Of a stretch of DNA of 64,000 nucleotides, positions 1-8,593 are shown piece after piece. Source of the DNA: Scatosoma sp045127595 (GTDB lineage: Bacteria > Bacillota > Clostridia > Christensenellales > Borkfalkiaceae); assembly GCA_045127595.1 (NCBI GenBank), contig JBGVQS010000006.1, forward strand, positions 1-64,000. Direction: 5' to 3'. Each line of letters begins with the position of its first letter. Position 1 is the stretch's first letter. The notes beneath the pieces were generated by a model. It worked only from the letters and a program-made list of their open reading frames with translations, made no database searches and was not told the origin of the DNA. The position numbers were made by a program, and so were the translations under genes.

Positions 1-810
1 ATGCGTATCGAAACGGAACTTTTCTTAAAGCGTTTGATTGTCGGTGGGATGGACAAGGTATACGAAGTAGGCCGTATCTTCCGTAACGAGGGTATGGACG
101 CTTATCACAACCCCGAATTCACGTCGATTGAAATGTACGAAGCATACAGCGATTATTTCGATATGATGGATATGATCGAGGATCTGTATAAAACGGTTAC
201 GAAAAACGTTTGCGGAACGTTGGATATTACCTATCAGGGCACGGAAATCCACATGGGCGAGTGGACTCGCTTGACCATGGCGGAAGCGGTGAAAAAATAT
301 GCGGGTGTGGATTATAACGACTGGGCAACGGACGAAGACGCAAGAGCGGCTGCGAAAACGCTCGGCGTAGAGCTTGAACATGAAAACGCAACCAAGGGCT
401 GGGTTTTGATTGAGCTGTTTGACGCGTTCGTAGAAGATAAGCTTGTACAGCCTACGGTGATCTACGATTATCCCGTGGAGAACTCCCCCCTTGCAAAACG
501 CAAGCCGTCTAATCCTGCGTTTACCGAACGTTTTGAATATTTCATTTGCGGACATGAATTCGGGAATGCGTTCTCGGAATTGAACGATCCGATCGATCAA
601 AAACAACGTATGGTCAAGCAGGTGGAAGCAAAACGCGCGAAGGGCAACAACGACGCGCAGGTGGACGACGATTTCATCAACGCGCTCGAATACGGTTTGC
701 CGCCCACAGGCGGGCTTGGGATGGGACTCGACCGTTTCGTAATGTTGCTTACGGACAGCTCTACGATCCGCGACGTTATTCTCTTCCCCACAATGAAACC
801 GAAAAAATAA
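1..810 (+). CDS. lysS: Lysyl-tRNA synthetase, class II, C-terminal part (5' end outside window)
   Basis: Charges tRNA-Lys with lysine in the cytoplasm. The 269 visible residues are the catalytic core of a class II enzyme: motif 2 appears as FRNEGMDAYHNPEFTSIE near residues 27-45 and motif 3 as GLGMGLDR near residues 238-245, followed by the usual DVILFPTMK end. A complete LysRS is roughly 490-500 residues, so the N-terminal OB-fold domain lies upstream of the window. The first ATG here is almost certainly an internal Met, because the family has a conserved RIATEL-type segment at this place. The reading frame is intact to the TAA. A 7-bp GC-rich inverted repeat follows the stop. Confidence 0.97.
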   Translation: MRIETELFLKRLIVGGMDKVYEVGRIFRNEGMDAYHNPEFTSIEMYEAYSDYFDMMDMIEDLYKTVTKNVCGTLDITYQGTEIHMGEWTRLTMAEAVKKYAGVDYNDWATDEDARAAAKTLGVELEHENATKGWVLIELFDAFVEDKLVQPTVIYDYPVENSPLAKRKPSNPAFTERFEYFICGHEFGNAFSELNDPIDQKQRMVKQVEAKRAKGNNDAQVDDDFINALEYGLPPTGGLGMGLDRFVMLLTDSSTIRDVILFPTMKPKK

Positions 811-816
811 AAATTC

Positions 817-861
817 CGCCGACGAGCGCTTGTTTTGGCAGGCTTTGTCGGCGTATATTTT
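817..861 (+). terminator. Possible terminator after lysS
   Basis: CGCCGAC (817-823) pairs perfectly with GTCGGCG (847-853), followed by TATATTTTC. The loop is long (23 nt) and the U-tract is imperfect, so termination is plausible but not strong. Confidence 0.45.
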
Positions 862-877
862 CAAAAGGGAAAAACAG

Positions 878-900
878 GTTCAACTCGTACCTGCCCCCTT
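878..900 (-). repeat. Dispersed hairpin repeat, copy 1
   Basis: The minus strand carries the core GGGGCAGGTACGAGTTGAAC exactly, in the lysS to 935 intergenic space. It is one member of a family found at six or more other places in the window (11333, 21339, 25211, 28846, 35958, 45134). The core is the left half of a palindrome centred on GAGTT-G-AACTC. Confidence 0.8.
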
Positions 901-934
901 GGTTTATTCTATTTTATATGGATAGGGTGAAAAA

Positions 935-2005
935 ATGGATGCAAAAATCACAAAATTAAGACTATCGAGATTTCTCTCGTACGATTGGCTGAAAATCGTA
1001 GGGCTTTCGGTGGCGTTTATTATCGTTTGGACGCTGATTTTTACCATGACCGCAACGCGCGTGTTGCCGTCGCAGCAGTTCACGGTTATCAATTATACGA
1101 GCAACAACACGTTGGGCGACGGGTTCTATAAATCGTTGAACAAAGCGAAAGAAAACGGCGTATTTTCCTATGAAGTCATTGAAAACACGACGGTTGATCT
1201 TCGTGCGTCGGGGGATTCGGCAAACACGATTTTGGAAGCGCGTTTTACAACGGACGAGGGCGACGCGATCTTCGTTTCGGGTGCTGGAAATCCCAAATAC
1301 CCCGTGATTGACGAGCTGACGGAAGAAGAAGTTTACGACGTTACGACCGACAGCGAAGGGAACGAACGGAAAACGCTGCGTTGCCAAGCGACGTATTTGG
1401 AAACGTTTATTTCCGGCTGGTATTATAATTTGGAGCTTTTAAAGGAAGGCGACGAGGAACGCTTGACTTTCTTTGAAGAACTTAAAGCATATCTTGCTCG
1501 TTTTTATACCGATTGGAGTGATGAAACGGAAGAATTGAGCGAAGACGCGAAAGCGTTAATTGAAAAGGATTTCCGCAAGCGCGCAAAGGGCGACAAACGC
1601 TACAAGACGGAAAAACAAATTAAAAAAGCGGTGCAAAATGAAATTTTGCGCGTGGAGCAAAGCCGCACTTCCCTATTGAAATTCTATGATTTCTTAGGTA
1701 AAGGCTATATTGAATTAACGGATTTCACCTATGAAGATGTAGAAACGGGCGAAACGGTTAATCTCGGTTCGTATGCAATCAATCTTTGCCCCGACGAAAG
1801 AATGGATAGCTTGAAAAATATCGTCAGCTATACCCAAACGTGGTATGATGCGGACGATAAAGCGCACTATGAAACGACCGCGCGCGACATGCATATCATA
1901 TTGCTTGATTTGGGCGGCATTGACGAGTGTTTCAAGTTCGAAGCCCTGAACTACGTTGTGTATTTGGTAGAGAGCTGCTGCACGGAATTAAATCCTCAAA
2001 ATTGA
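935..2005 (+). CDS. Unknown protein with one N-terminal membrane helix
   Basis: I do not recognise this 356-residue protein. Residues 1-16 are basic and polar. About 20-42 form a single hydrophobic helix, and the rest is a hydrophilic, charged domain with many Glu/Lys/Asp residues and no Cys pair or obvious catalytic motif, except scattered aromatic residues. The likely topology is a short cytoplasmic tail with the main domain outside the membrane. The start is set by GATAGGGTG about 8 bases before ATG 935. The 84-bp gap to the next gene is compatible with cotranscription. Function is unassigned. Confidence 0.8.
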   Translation: MDAKITKLRLSRFLSYDWLKIVGLSVAFIIVWTLIFTMTATRVLPSQQFTVINYTSNNTLGDGFYKSLNKAKENGVFSYEVIENTTVDLRASGDSANTILEARFTTDEGDAIFVSGAGNPKYPVIDELTEEEVYDVTTDSEGNERKTLRCQATYLETFISGWYYNLELLKEGDEERLTFFEELKAYLARFYTDWSDETEELSEDAKALIEKDFRKRAKGDKRYKTEKQIKKAVQNEILRVEQSRTSLLKFYDFLGKGYIELTDFTYEDVETGETVNLGSYAINLCPDERMDSLKNIVSYTQTWYDADDKAHYETTARDMHIILLDLGGIDECFKFEALNYVVYLVESCCTELNPQN

Positions 2006-2088
2006 TTTTTACGACCGCCGCGCTTGATACGCGGCGGAACTGTTATTTCGACATATTTTTTCAAAGAAGTGGCGCTACGGGGGAGCAA

Positions 2089-3390
2089 ATGAAGAAGATT
2101 TTTAAAAACAAAAAGCTTTTAAAAAGCTGTTCTATTGCGCAGATGCTCCTTTCGCAGGAAAGAAAAAAACACCTTTCCTTTCATACGCCTGGGCACAAGC
2201 AAAAGGGTTGGGATATTACCGAGCTTTCCTATTCGGATAATCTTTCCTGCCCAAGCGGTTGTATCGCGCAGGCGGAAAAGGATATAGCGGATTTGCTTGG
2301 GGCGGAGCGCAGTTTTTTATTGACGGACGGTTCGACTTCGGGCGTGCTTGCAATGCTGTACGCCGCAAAAATGCTGGGCGCGCAAAAGCTTGCTGTGTGC
2401 GCGGATACGCATAAGAGCTTTTTTAACGGCTGTTTATTGCTTGGAATCACGCCGCTTGTGTATGACAGAACGCGTGTAAAAAATATTCCCCGCCCCCGTT
2501 CTTTTAGGGAGCTGACGGCGGAATACGCCGAAATTTTATCGGAAGCGGACGGGTTGTTTTTGACTTCGCCCGATTATTACGGAAACGTAGCAGACCTTAC
2601 CGCTATTCGCTCCTTTTGCGACGAAAAGAAAAAGCTTCTCTTGATCGACGGTGCGCACGGCGCGCATTTGCGGTTTGATAAAAAGATATATGCAGGCGCG
2701 TATGCGGATTTTTGGGTGGACGGCGCGCACAAATGCTTGCCGACTTTTACGCAGGGCGCAGTGGTTTCCGCAAAGACGGCAGTTTTTGCAGAGGCGCTTC
2801 AAAAGGGTGTGGATATTTTCCGCACGACAAGCCCTTCCTATCCGATTATGGCGTCGGTGGAATACGGCGTAAAGTGTCCCCAAAACGTAGCCTTAGAAAA
2901 TGCGGTAAGTGGGTTTGCACAATCCAGCGAACGGATTTATTTTGGCGGAGATTGGACGAAGCTGGTCGCGCTGTTTGGAAAAAATGCCTATAAAGCGGAA
3001 AGGTTTTTTATCAAACAGGGCGTATATCCCGAATTTTGCGACGGGAACGTTGTGATGTTCTATTTTTCCGCGGCAACGACGACAAGAGAATGGAAAAAAT
3101 TAAAAATGCTGCTGTTGCGTGCGTTTACGCTTTTCCCCTATACGGAAAAGAAAATTCCCGCTAAGGAAAAGGTGGAACTCGGTGGCGAAACTGAGTGGGT
3201 TTTACCGAGCGAAGCGGTGGGTAGGATTTGTGCCGTAGCTTGCGGACTTTTTCCCCCGTGTACCCCCCTTCTTTCCGTTGGGGAGAAAATTACGGAAGAA
3301 AAAATATCAATATTACAAGGCGCAAGCAACGTTTTCGGGGTTTGCGGACAAGAGAGAAAGATTTGCGTCTTTCAGGTTGTAAATAAGTAA
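2089..3390 (+). CDS. Orn/Lys/Arg decarboxylase-family PLP protein (YaaO-like)
   Basis: Fold-type I PLP enzyme of the Orn/Lys/Arg decarboxylase family, 433 residues from ATG 2089, which follows a GGGGGAG ribosome site; the open frame extends further upstream but overlaps the previous gene. Motifs: FHTPGHKQ at 31-38, the TDGSTSG cofactor-binding loop at 79-85, IDGAHGAH at 186-193 with the PLP-contacting Asp, and DGAHK at 211-215 where Lys215 should form the Schiff base. It is in the size range of the short YaaO/SpeA-like members. As in Bacillus, it sits directly before tmk (15 bp). Family membership is clear; the amino-acid substrate cannot be read from the sequence, and biosynthetic arginine or lysine decarboxylase are both possible. 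Confidence 0.88.
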   Translation: MKKIFKNKKLLKSCSIAQMLLSQERKKHLSFHTPGHKQKGWDITELSYSDNLSCPSGCIAQAEKDIADLLGAERSFLLTDGSTSGVLAMLYAAKMLGAQKLAVCADTHKSFFNGCLLLGITPLVYDRTRVKNIPRPRSFRELTAEYAEILSEADGLFLTSPDYYGNVADLTAIRSFCDEKKKLLLIDGAHGAHLRFDKKIYAGAYADFWVDGAHKCLPTFTQGAVVSAKTAVFAEALQKGVDIFRTTSPSYPIMASVEYGVKCPQNVALENAVSGFAQSSERIYFGGDWTKLVALFGKNAYKAERFFIKQGVYPEFCDGNVVMFYFSAATTTREWKKLKMLLLRAFTLFPYTEKKIPAKEKVELGGETEWVLPSEAVGRICAVACGLFPPCTPLLSVGEKITEEKISILQGASNVFGVCGQERKICVFQVVNK

Positions 3391-3405
3391 AACGGAGAAT
3401 AAGCT

Positions 3406-4035
3406 ATGGAAAGGAAGGGAAAATTTATCACTTTTGAAGGCTGCGACGGATCGGGCAAAAGCACGCAATTAAACCTGCTGATCGAGTATTTGCAGAAGAC
3501 GGGAACGCCGCATATTTTTACGCGTGAACCGGGCGGCGGAAAAATCTCCGAAGCGATTCGTGAAATTTTACTCAACGGAAAAAATGCGGAAATGACGGAT
3601 GAATGTGAGGCGCTTTTGTACGCAGCGGCGCGTATGCAGCACCTTTCCGACCGTGTTGCTCCTGCGCTTGCGGAAGGAAAGCTTGTCGTGTGCGACAGAT
3701 ACGTGGATTCGTCTTTTGCGTATCAAGCTTATGCGCGCGGGCTTGGAATGGACTTCGTTGGGCAAATCAACGCGCTTGCCATGACGAAATACCGCCCCGA
3801 CGTTACGATTTTTATCGAGCTTACGCCCGAAGAAGCTTTTCAAAGAAAGCACGGTGCGGATGAAAACGACCGTTTAGAGCAGGCTGGTATGGCATTTCAT
3901 AGACGGGTGTACGAAGGATATATGGCGCTTGCAAAAGCCGATCCCGAACGTATCGTTTGCATTGACGGGCGGCAGACCCCGCAAGAGGTTTTTGCTTGCG
4001 TGTTGAAAGCGTTGCGTGATCACAGCTGTTTATAA
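3406..4035 (+). CDS. tmk: Thymidylate kinase
   Basis: Phosphorylates dTMP to dTDP for DNA synthesis. The 209-residue length is normal. The P-loop FEGCDGSGKST is at residues 8-18. The DR(Y/H) motif appears as VCDRYVDSSFAYQ, near residues 101-113, and REPGG, near residues 45-49, contributes to the substrate site. A LID-like segment follows at RKHGADENDRLEQ. The start ATG follows an AACGGAG ribosome site. It is likely cotranscribed with the upstream PLP-decarboxylase-like gene, an old Firmicutes neighbourhood, but the usual downstream yaaQ and holB are absent. Confidence 0.97.
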   Translation: MERKGKFITFEGCDGSGKSTQLNLLIEYLQKTGTPHIFTREPGGGKISEAIREILLNGKNAEMTDECEALLYAAARMQHLSDRVAPALAEGKLVVCDRYVDSSFAYQAYARGLGMDFVGQINALAMTKYRPDVTIFIELTPEEAFQRKHGADENDRLEQAGMAFHRRVYEGYMALAKADPERIVCIDGRQTPQEVFACVLKALRDHSCL

Positions 4036-4056
4036 AAAAATATAAGGAACGAGCGT

Positions 4057-4683
4057 ATGGAACTTTGGGAAGTGATTTTGCTCGGCGTTGCGCTTGCGAT
4101 GGACGCGTGCGCCGTAGCAATGACGGACGGAATGTGCGAATCAAAAATGCCGATAAAGCGCGCCTTTTTAACGGCGGCAATGTTCGGCTTTTTTCAATTT
4201 ATGATGCCGATGATCGGGTACTTTATCACGGGGATCGTCGCGGAAGCGTTCTTTGAAACGTTTGAAAAAATATCCTCGTGGATTTCCTTTTTATTGCTTG
4301 GGTTTTTAGGCGGTAAAATGATAGTTGAAAGCGTGAAGGAAATGCGCGAAAATAAAAAAACGACGGGGACGGGGGGAGATTTAACCGTTTGTCCGATTGA
4401 AAAACGTATATCCTTTTCAAAGCTTTTATTACAAGCCGTCGCGACCTCGATCGATGCGCTTGCCGTGGGCGTAACCTTGCAGATGGCAAAAATTTCGCAA
4501 GGGCTTGCGCTTGGAGTTTGGGGTTCTACCGTAACCATTGGTATCGTTACTTTGTTTTTGAGCTTCGGCGCGGTATTCCTTGGGAAAGCCGTGGGGAATA
4601 AGCTCTCGGATAAAGCAGGGTTCTTTGGTGGCGTCGTACTTGTCTGTATCGGCGTAAAATTGCTTCTTGACGGAATTTTATAA
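4057..4683 (+). CDS. mntP: Manganese efflux pump MntP
   Basis: Six-helix membrane exporter of Mn2+ (formerly DUF204/YebN), 208 residues. The two homologous halves each carry the family's membrane Asp motif: ALAMDACAVAMTDG near residue 12-25 and ATSIDALAVGVTLQ near 129-142. A hydrophilic cytoplasmic loop with KTTGTGGD separates the halves. It starts 22 bp after tmk, behind AAGGAACGAGCG. No yybP-ykoY riboswitch can be seen in this small gap, so if it is Mn-controlled the signal lies elsewhere. Confidence 0.95.
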   Translation: MELWEVILLGVALAMDACAVAMTDGMCESKMPIKRAFLTAAMFGFFQFMMPMIGYFITGIVAEAFFETFEKISSWISFLLLGFLGGKMIVESVKEMRENKKTTGTGGDLTVCPIEKRISFSKLLLQAVATSIDALAVGVTLQMAKISQGLALGVWGSTVTIGIVTLFLSFGAVFLGKAVGNKLSDKAGFFGGVVLVCIGVKLLLDGIL

Positions 4684-4774
4684 AACAAACGGAAGAATTT
4701 CGACAAAAATCGGGCGTGAAAAGTGTTCGTTTTGTGAACGTTTGCTAAATGTTTTTATTTTGCTGTGAAAACGC

Positions 4775-4804
4775 TTGAAATGTTTCACGGCTTTGTGGTA
4801 AAAT
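4775..4804 (+). promoter_or_regulatory. Sigma-A-type promoter for ftsH
   Basis: TTGAAA (4775-4780), an 18-bp spacer, TAAAAT (4799-4804). It lies about 118 bases before the ftsH start in a 238-bp AT-rich gap. Confidence 0.6.
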
Positions 4805-4921
4805 GAAAGCGTTGTAAATATGTGTTTGTTTTTAACAAAAACAAGCAGAATTCCCTTTCGCCGTTTATCTTTCGGCAAGATGGGTTATAAATAACAGTAG
4901 GCATTACAAGGAGAAACGACT

Positions 4922-6937
4922 TTGAGTAGAAAAGCAAAGACAATTATGTGGATTGTAATCGGCGTTTTGGCGGCGATTATTATCGGCAGTATTTTAATGG
5001 ACGTTTTGGACGACGCGGAATCGGTCAATTTTAATAAATTTTACAGTTTGGTTCAAGACGGCACGATTGGAAAGGTGTACGTTGACGGTTATAACTTAAC
5101 CGGGTACGAATACGATCTTTCAGGGAAAGTAATTGCGGAATATACAACGGTAGGTCCGAATTTGTACGACAACCCCGGAATTATCGAAAACTGGATTGAA
5201 AAAGGCGTTAAGATCAAGTATGCCGACCCGAACGAAGGCAGTATTTGGTCGAGCATTCTTCCGATGGTCGGTGTGATCGTCGTTGCGCTTATTTTCTGGT
5301 TGATTATGCGCTCGGCGGCGGGCGGCGGTAACGCGGCGATGAATATCGGCAAGTCCAAGGCGCAGGTGCAAAACAATTTAAAAGTGCGTTTCTCGGACGT
5401 TGCAGGCGCGGAAGAAGAAAAGGAAGAATTGCAAGAAGTTGTAGAATTCCTGAAATCCCCCAAAAAGTTTTCCAACCTTGGGGCAAGAATTCCGTCGGGC
5501 GTATTGCTTGTCGGCCCTCCGGGAACGGGTAAAACTTTGTTTGCGAAAGCGGTTGCCGGGGAAGCGGGTGTGCCCTTCTTCTCGGTATCCGGTTCGGACT
5601 TTGTAGAAATGTACGTCGGTGTGGGTGCGAAGCGTGTGCGCGACTTATTTGATATGGCAAAGAGAAATCAGCCCTGTATCATTTTTGTGGACGAAATCGA
5701 CGCGGTAGGCAGACGGCGCGGCGCTGGGCTTGGTGGCGGACACGACGAACGCGAACAAACGCTCAACCAAATCCTTGTACAAATGGATGGCTTTGAAAGC
5801 AACGACGGAATTATCGTTATGGCGGCGACTAACCGCGCGGACATTCTTGACCCCGCGCTTCTTCGTCCCGGCCGTTTTGATAGACAAGTCCACGTAAATC
5901 TCCCCGATGTAAAGGGACGTGAGCAAATCTTAAAAGTACACGCGCGTAATAAACCCATGGCACCCGACGTGAATTTCAAAACGGTGGCACGTATTACCGC
6001 AGGGTTCTCGGGCGCGGAGCTTGCCAACCTTCTCAATGAAGCGGCAATCCTTGCGGCTCGCGCAGGCAAGAAGATGATCGGCAATCTCGAACTGTACGAC
6101 GGTATCAACAAAGTGTTGATGGGGCCGCAGAAAAAGAGCCGCGTCGTAACCGAATCGGACAAACGCTGTACCGCTTATCACGAAGCAGGGCACGCGGTTC
6201 TGGCTTGTCTTTGCAAACATTGTGATCCCGTGCACGAAGTTTCAATTATTCCCCGCGGCAGAGCGGCTGGTTATACCATGACTCGCCCTGAAACGGACGA
6301 TAATGACGTTTCGTATAATAAACTGATTGATAATATTTGTATGTCGCTCGGCGGACGTGTTGCCGAAGAACTCGTTATTCAAGACATCACAACGGGCGCG
6401 AGCGCCGACTTGCAGCACGTTTCCGATATTGCGCGTAGAATGGTTACGCAATGGGGTATGAGCGAAAAGCTTGGGCTTGTAGCGTACGATTCCGACCAAC
6501 CTGTGTTTATGGGTATGGAATACGGCAACCAAAGCCGCGGCGGCTATTCGCAGGAAACAGCGGCGGCGATCGATTCCGAAATTAGACGGCTCGTTTCCGA
6601 AGCGCATGAAAGAGCGGTAAAACTCTTGAAAGAAAACCGTTCGATTCTCGATAATATGTCCCGCGTGCTTGTGGAACAGGAAACCATTTACACCGAAGAA
6701 GTTTCCATGTTAATGAAAGGCGCGTCGTATAAAGAAGTTATCGAGTATATGAACAATCGCGAGGACACGCACAAATCGAATCCGTTTGCGCAAGCAACTA
6801 CCCCTACCAAGGAACACGTGGTAGAGACTGATACGGAAGAAACAACAACGGAAAACGTAGCGGAAACGGCCATGGAAAAACCTGCGGAAGAACCGCAAGT
6901 AAATCAAGCTGAAACGGACGAAAAAACGGAAGAATAA
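4922..6937 (+). CDS. ftsH: ATP-dependent zinc metalloprotease FtsH
   Basis: Membrane-anchored AAA+ protease that degrades misfolded membrane proteins and regulators. 671 residues starting at TTG 4922, behind CAAGGAGA. Order: membrane helix 1 (about 8-28), extracytoplasmic domain, helix 2 (about 112-132), AAA module with Walker A GPPGTGKT at 198-205, Walker B IIFVDEID, the second region of homology with arginine fingers in RPGRFDR, then the zinc site HEAGH at 420-424 and the distal Asp in the peptidase domain. The C-terminal 60 residues form an acidic Glu/Thr-rich tail. It has its own promoter and a strong terminator. Confidence 0.98.
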   Translation: MSRKAKTIMWIVIGVLAAIIIGSILMDVLDDAESVNFNKFYSLVQDGTIGKVYVDGYNLTGYEYDLSGKVIAEYTTVGPNLYDNPGIIENWIEKGVKIKYADPNEGSIWSSILPMVGVIVVALIFWLIMRSAAGGGNAAMNIGKSKAQVQNNLKVRFSDVAGAEEEKEELQEVVEFLKSPKKFSNLGARIPSGVLLVGPPGTGKTLFAKAVAGEAGVPFFSVSGSDFVEMYVGVGAKRVRDLFDMAKRNQPCIIFVDEIDAVGRRRGAGLGGGHDEREQTLNQILVQMDGFESNDGIIVMAATNRADILDPALLRPGRFDRQVHVNLPDVKGREQILKVHARNKPMAPDVNFKTVARITAGFSGAELANLLNEAAILAARAGKKMIGNLELYDGINKVLMGPQKKSRVVTESDKRCTAYHEAGHAVLACLCKHCDPVHEVSIIPRGRAAGYTMTRPETDDNDVSYNKLIDNICMSLGGRVAEELVIQDITTGASADLQHVSDIARRMVTQWGMSEKLGLVAYDSDQPVFMGMEYGNQSRGGYSQETAAAIDSEIRRLVSEAHERAVKLLKENRSILDNMSRVLVEQETIYTEEVSMLMKGASYKEVIEYMNNREDTHKSNPFAQATTPTKEHVVETDTEETTTENVAETAMEKPAEEPQVNQAETDEKTEE

Positions 6938-6940
6938 GAA

Positions 6941-6974
6941 AAAACCGAGCCGCTTTTTGCGGCTCTGTTTTTCA
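6941..6974 (+). terminator. Intrinsic terminator after ftsH
   Basis: Stem GAGCCGC (6947-6953) with GCGGCTC (6959-6965), five-T loop, then TGTTTTTC. Confidence 0.85.
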
Positions 6975-7045
6975 AAACGGCGTAAGTGCAAACCAACGTT
7001 TGCGAAAGGAAGATAAAAGCAAACAATGGGGTACGGGGGTAAAGA

Positions 7046-7885
7046 ATGAGAAAGATAAAACGTAAAAAATCTTTTGATATTGAATATGAAAAACGCACGG
7101 TTGCCGTGCAAGCAATCGACGCGCACACGGCATTTGAAGACTGGGATAAAAAGGAGTTAAAATCCCGCGCGGCGTATTTTTTGTTGAACGGCTTGCCGGA
7201 GCTTTCCGTCAACGTAGGCGAAGACGGAAGATACAAGCTGTTGGCGGCGGATAAGGATTTCTATGCGGCGAAAGCCGGCGGCGCGACCGAGTTATCCGTG
7301 CGCGTGTATAAATTTTCCGAAAAGAACGCCGACGCATTCAGTTTGTTGGAAAAGCTGAAAACGGAAAAGCTTACCGCGATGGAAGAAGGGTATATGATGC
7401 AGCGGCTGATCAAAGAACACGGCTTAACGCAAGACGATATTGCCGCACTCGTAGGAAAATCCCGTCCGGCGGTTGCAAATACCCTGCGACTTTTGACGTT
7501 GACACCCGAAGTTATCGGGCTTGTGGAAAGCGGAAAGCTTTCGGCGGGGCATGCAAGAACGCTTGTAAGAGTCCCTGCGGAAAAGCAGTTTGCGTTTGCG
7601 GAAGAAGCGTTGAAACGGGATTATACCGTTCGTGAAATGGAACGCGCAGTAAAGGCGTTTTTGACTCCGCCCGAAGTGTTACAGCAAGAAAAGGACGCGA
7701 AAGCAGCGGCGAAGTCCGCGGAGCTAAAAGCGTTTGTCGAGCGTATGCGCGGCGTTTTCCGCACGAAAGTTTCCTTGATCGGGAACGATAAAAAGGGCAG
7801 AATATATATTGATTATTACTCCCCCGAAGATTTGTATCGGTTTGAAGAATTTTTGGATATGATCGAAAGCTTTGACAGGGAATAA
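7046..7885 (+). CDS. Orphan ParB/Spo0J-like DNA-binding protein with a degenerate N-domain
   Basis: 279 residues. The middle is clearly ParB-like: a helix-turn-helix LTQDDIAALVGKSRPAVANTLRLL at about 131-154 followed by LSAGHARTLV, both family hallmarks. The N-terminal ParB/CTPase domain is poorly conserved: the GERR-type motif is not recognisable and the place of ENxQR-x2-L reads EKLKTEKLT. No parA, rsmG or oriC-linked gene is adjacent; it sits alone between ftsH and an ECF transporter gene. The C-terminus (about 235-279) is a short alpha/beta segment as in ParB dimerisation domains. A role in chromosome organisation or nucleoid occlusion is inference. ATG follows GGGGGT. Confidence 0.85.
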   Translation: MRKIKRKKSFDIEYEKRTVAVQAIDAHTAFEDWDKKELKSRAAYFLLNGLPELSVNVGEDGRYKLLAADKDFYAAKAGGATELSVRVYKFSEKNADAFSLLEKLKTEKLTAMEEGYMMQRLIKEHGLTQDDIAALVGKSRPAVANTLRLLTLTPEVIGLVESGKLSAGHARTLVRVPAEKQFAFAEEALKRDYTVREMERAVKAFLTPPEVLQQEKDAKAAAKSAELKAFVERMRGVFRTKVSLIGNDKKGRIYIDYYSPEDLYRFEEFLDMIESFDRE

Positions 7886-7897
7886 AAAAAGCACAAA

Positions 7898-7936
7898 AGC
7901 AGCCGTGCATAGCAAATGCACGGCTGCTCTTTTATT
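7898..7936. terminator. Bidirectional terminator between convergent genes
   Basis: A perfect 13-bp stem (7898-7910 with 7916-7928) and a 5-nt loop, followed by a T-rich run on the plus strand and, read from the other side, T-rich sequence on the minus strand. It separates the ParB-like gene from the convergent ECF gene. Confidence 0.88.
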
Positions 7937-7945
7937 TCTAAGGCA

Positions 7946-8506
7946 TTATTTTATCATACAATAAGGAAACAATTTGCGTACGGACTTTATCGGATAAAGA
8001 AACGAGAAAAGGAGCACTGCGCAAAACAGACAGAAAAATCCCTGCATACAATTCCCGATAACGGCTGTGGCGGCGTTGCCAAATCCGCCAAGCAATCCAT
8101 CGTAGAAGAAATACCCGACCACCATAACCGTTTCTCCTAAAAAGGCGGAAAATAAGCGAGGAAGAAAGTCCAGCTTTTCTTCGCAAATGCATTTTTTCCA
8201 AAGTAGGAAAACCGAGTAAGCAGCGACTGCGTCCACGCCTTTGATCAAAAAAGTAGCAGGCGCGTAAACGGCGTAACCGCTAAGAAGATCGGCAAGCGCG
8301 CTGCCTATTGCCGCCGAAGCAAAGCCGTAAAAAGGACCTATCAACCATGCGGCAAGCAGGACGAAAACGTCTCCGACGTTAAAATATCCCATGGGTAACG
8401 GAATCCTAATCAAAATTGTTCCTACGCAACAAAGTGAGGCAAAAACGGCGCAAAAAACGAGTTGTTTTGATGTGGAGACCGTGGGTAAATCAGATTTTTT
8501 TCTCAT
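7946..8506 (-). CDS. ECF transporter S component (vitamin-type substrate unknown)
   Basis: 186-residue integral membrane protein with about six helices, resembling substrate-capture subunits of energy-coupling factor transporters (PF07155-like). The stretch FNVGDVFVLLAAWLIGPFYG followed by a small-residue helix and FLIKGVDAV is typical. It would bind a vitamin and use a shared EcfA1-A2-T module encoded elsewhere; none is in this window. The substrate (riboflavin, pyridoxal, hydroxymethylpyrimidine and others are known for relatives) cannot be decided, and no riboswitch is recognisable in the short leader. The start ATG 8506 follows CGGAG. Confidence 0.82.
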   Translation of the reverse strand: MRKKSDLPTVSTSKQLVFCAVFASLCCVGTILIRIPLPMGYFNVGDVFVLLAAWLIGPFYGFASAAIGSALADLLSGYAVYAPATFLIKGVDAVAAYSVFLLWKKCICEEKLDFLPRLFSAFLGETVMVVGYFFYDGLLGGFGNAATAVIGNCMQGFFCLFCAVLLFSFLYPIKSVRKLFPYCMIK

Positions 8507-8535
8507 TGTAGTGTACTCCGTTTTTATTACGTATA

Positions 8536-8564
8536 AGTATACGCTCGTTTAAAACGGAAGTCAA
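8536..8564 (-). promoter_or_regulatory. Promoter for the ECF S-component gene
   Basis: On the minus strand TTGACT (8564-8559), a 17-bp spacer, TATACT (8541-8536), about 30 bases before the start codon. Confidence 0.75.
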
Positions 8565-8593
8565 GCGCATGAAAGTACATTTTTATAAAATTC

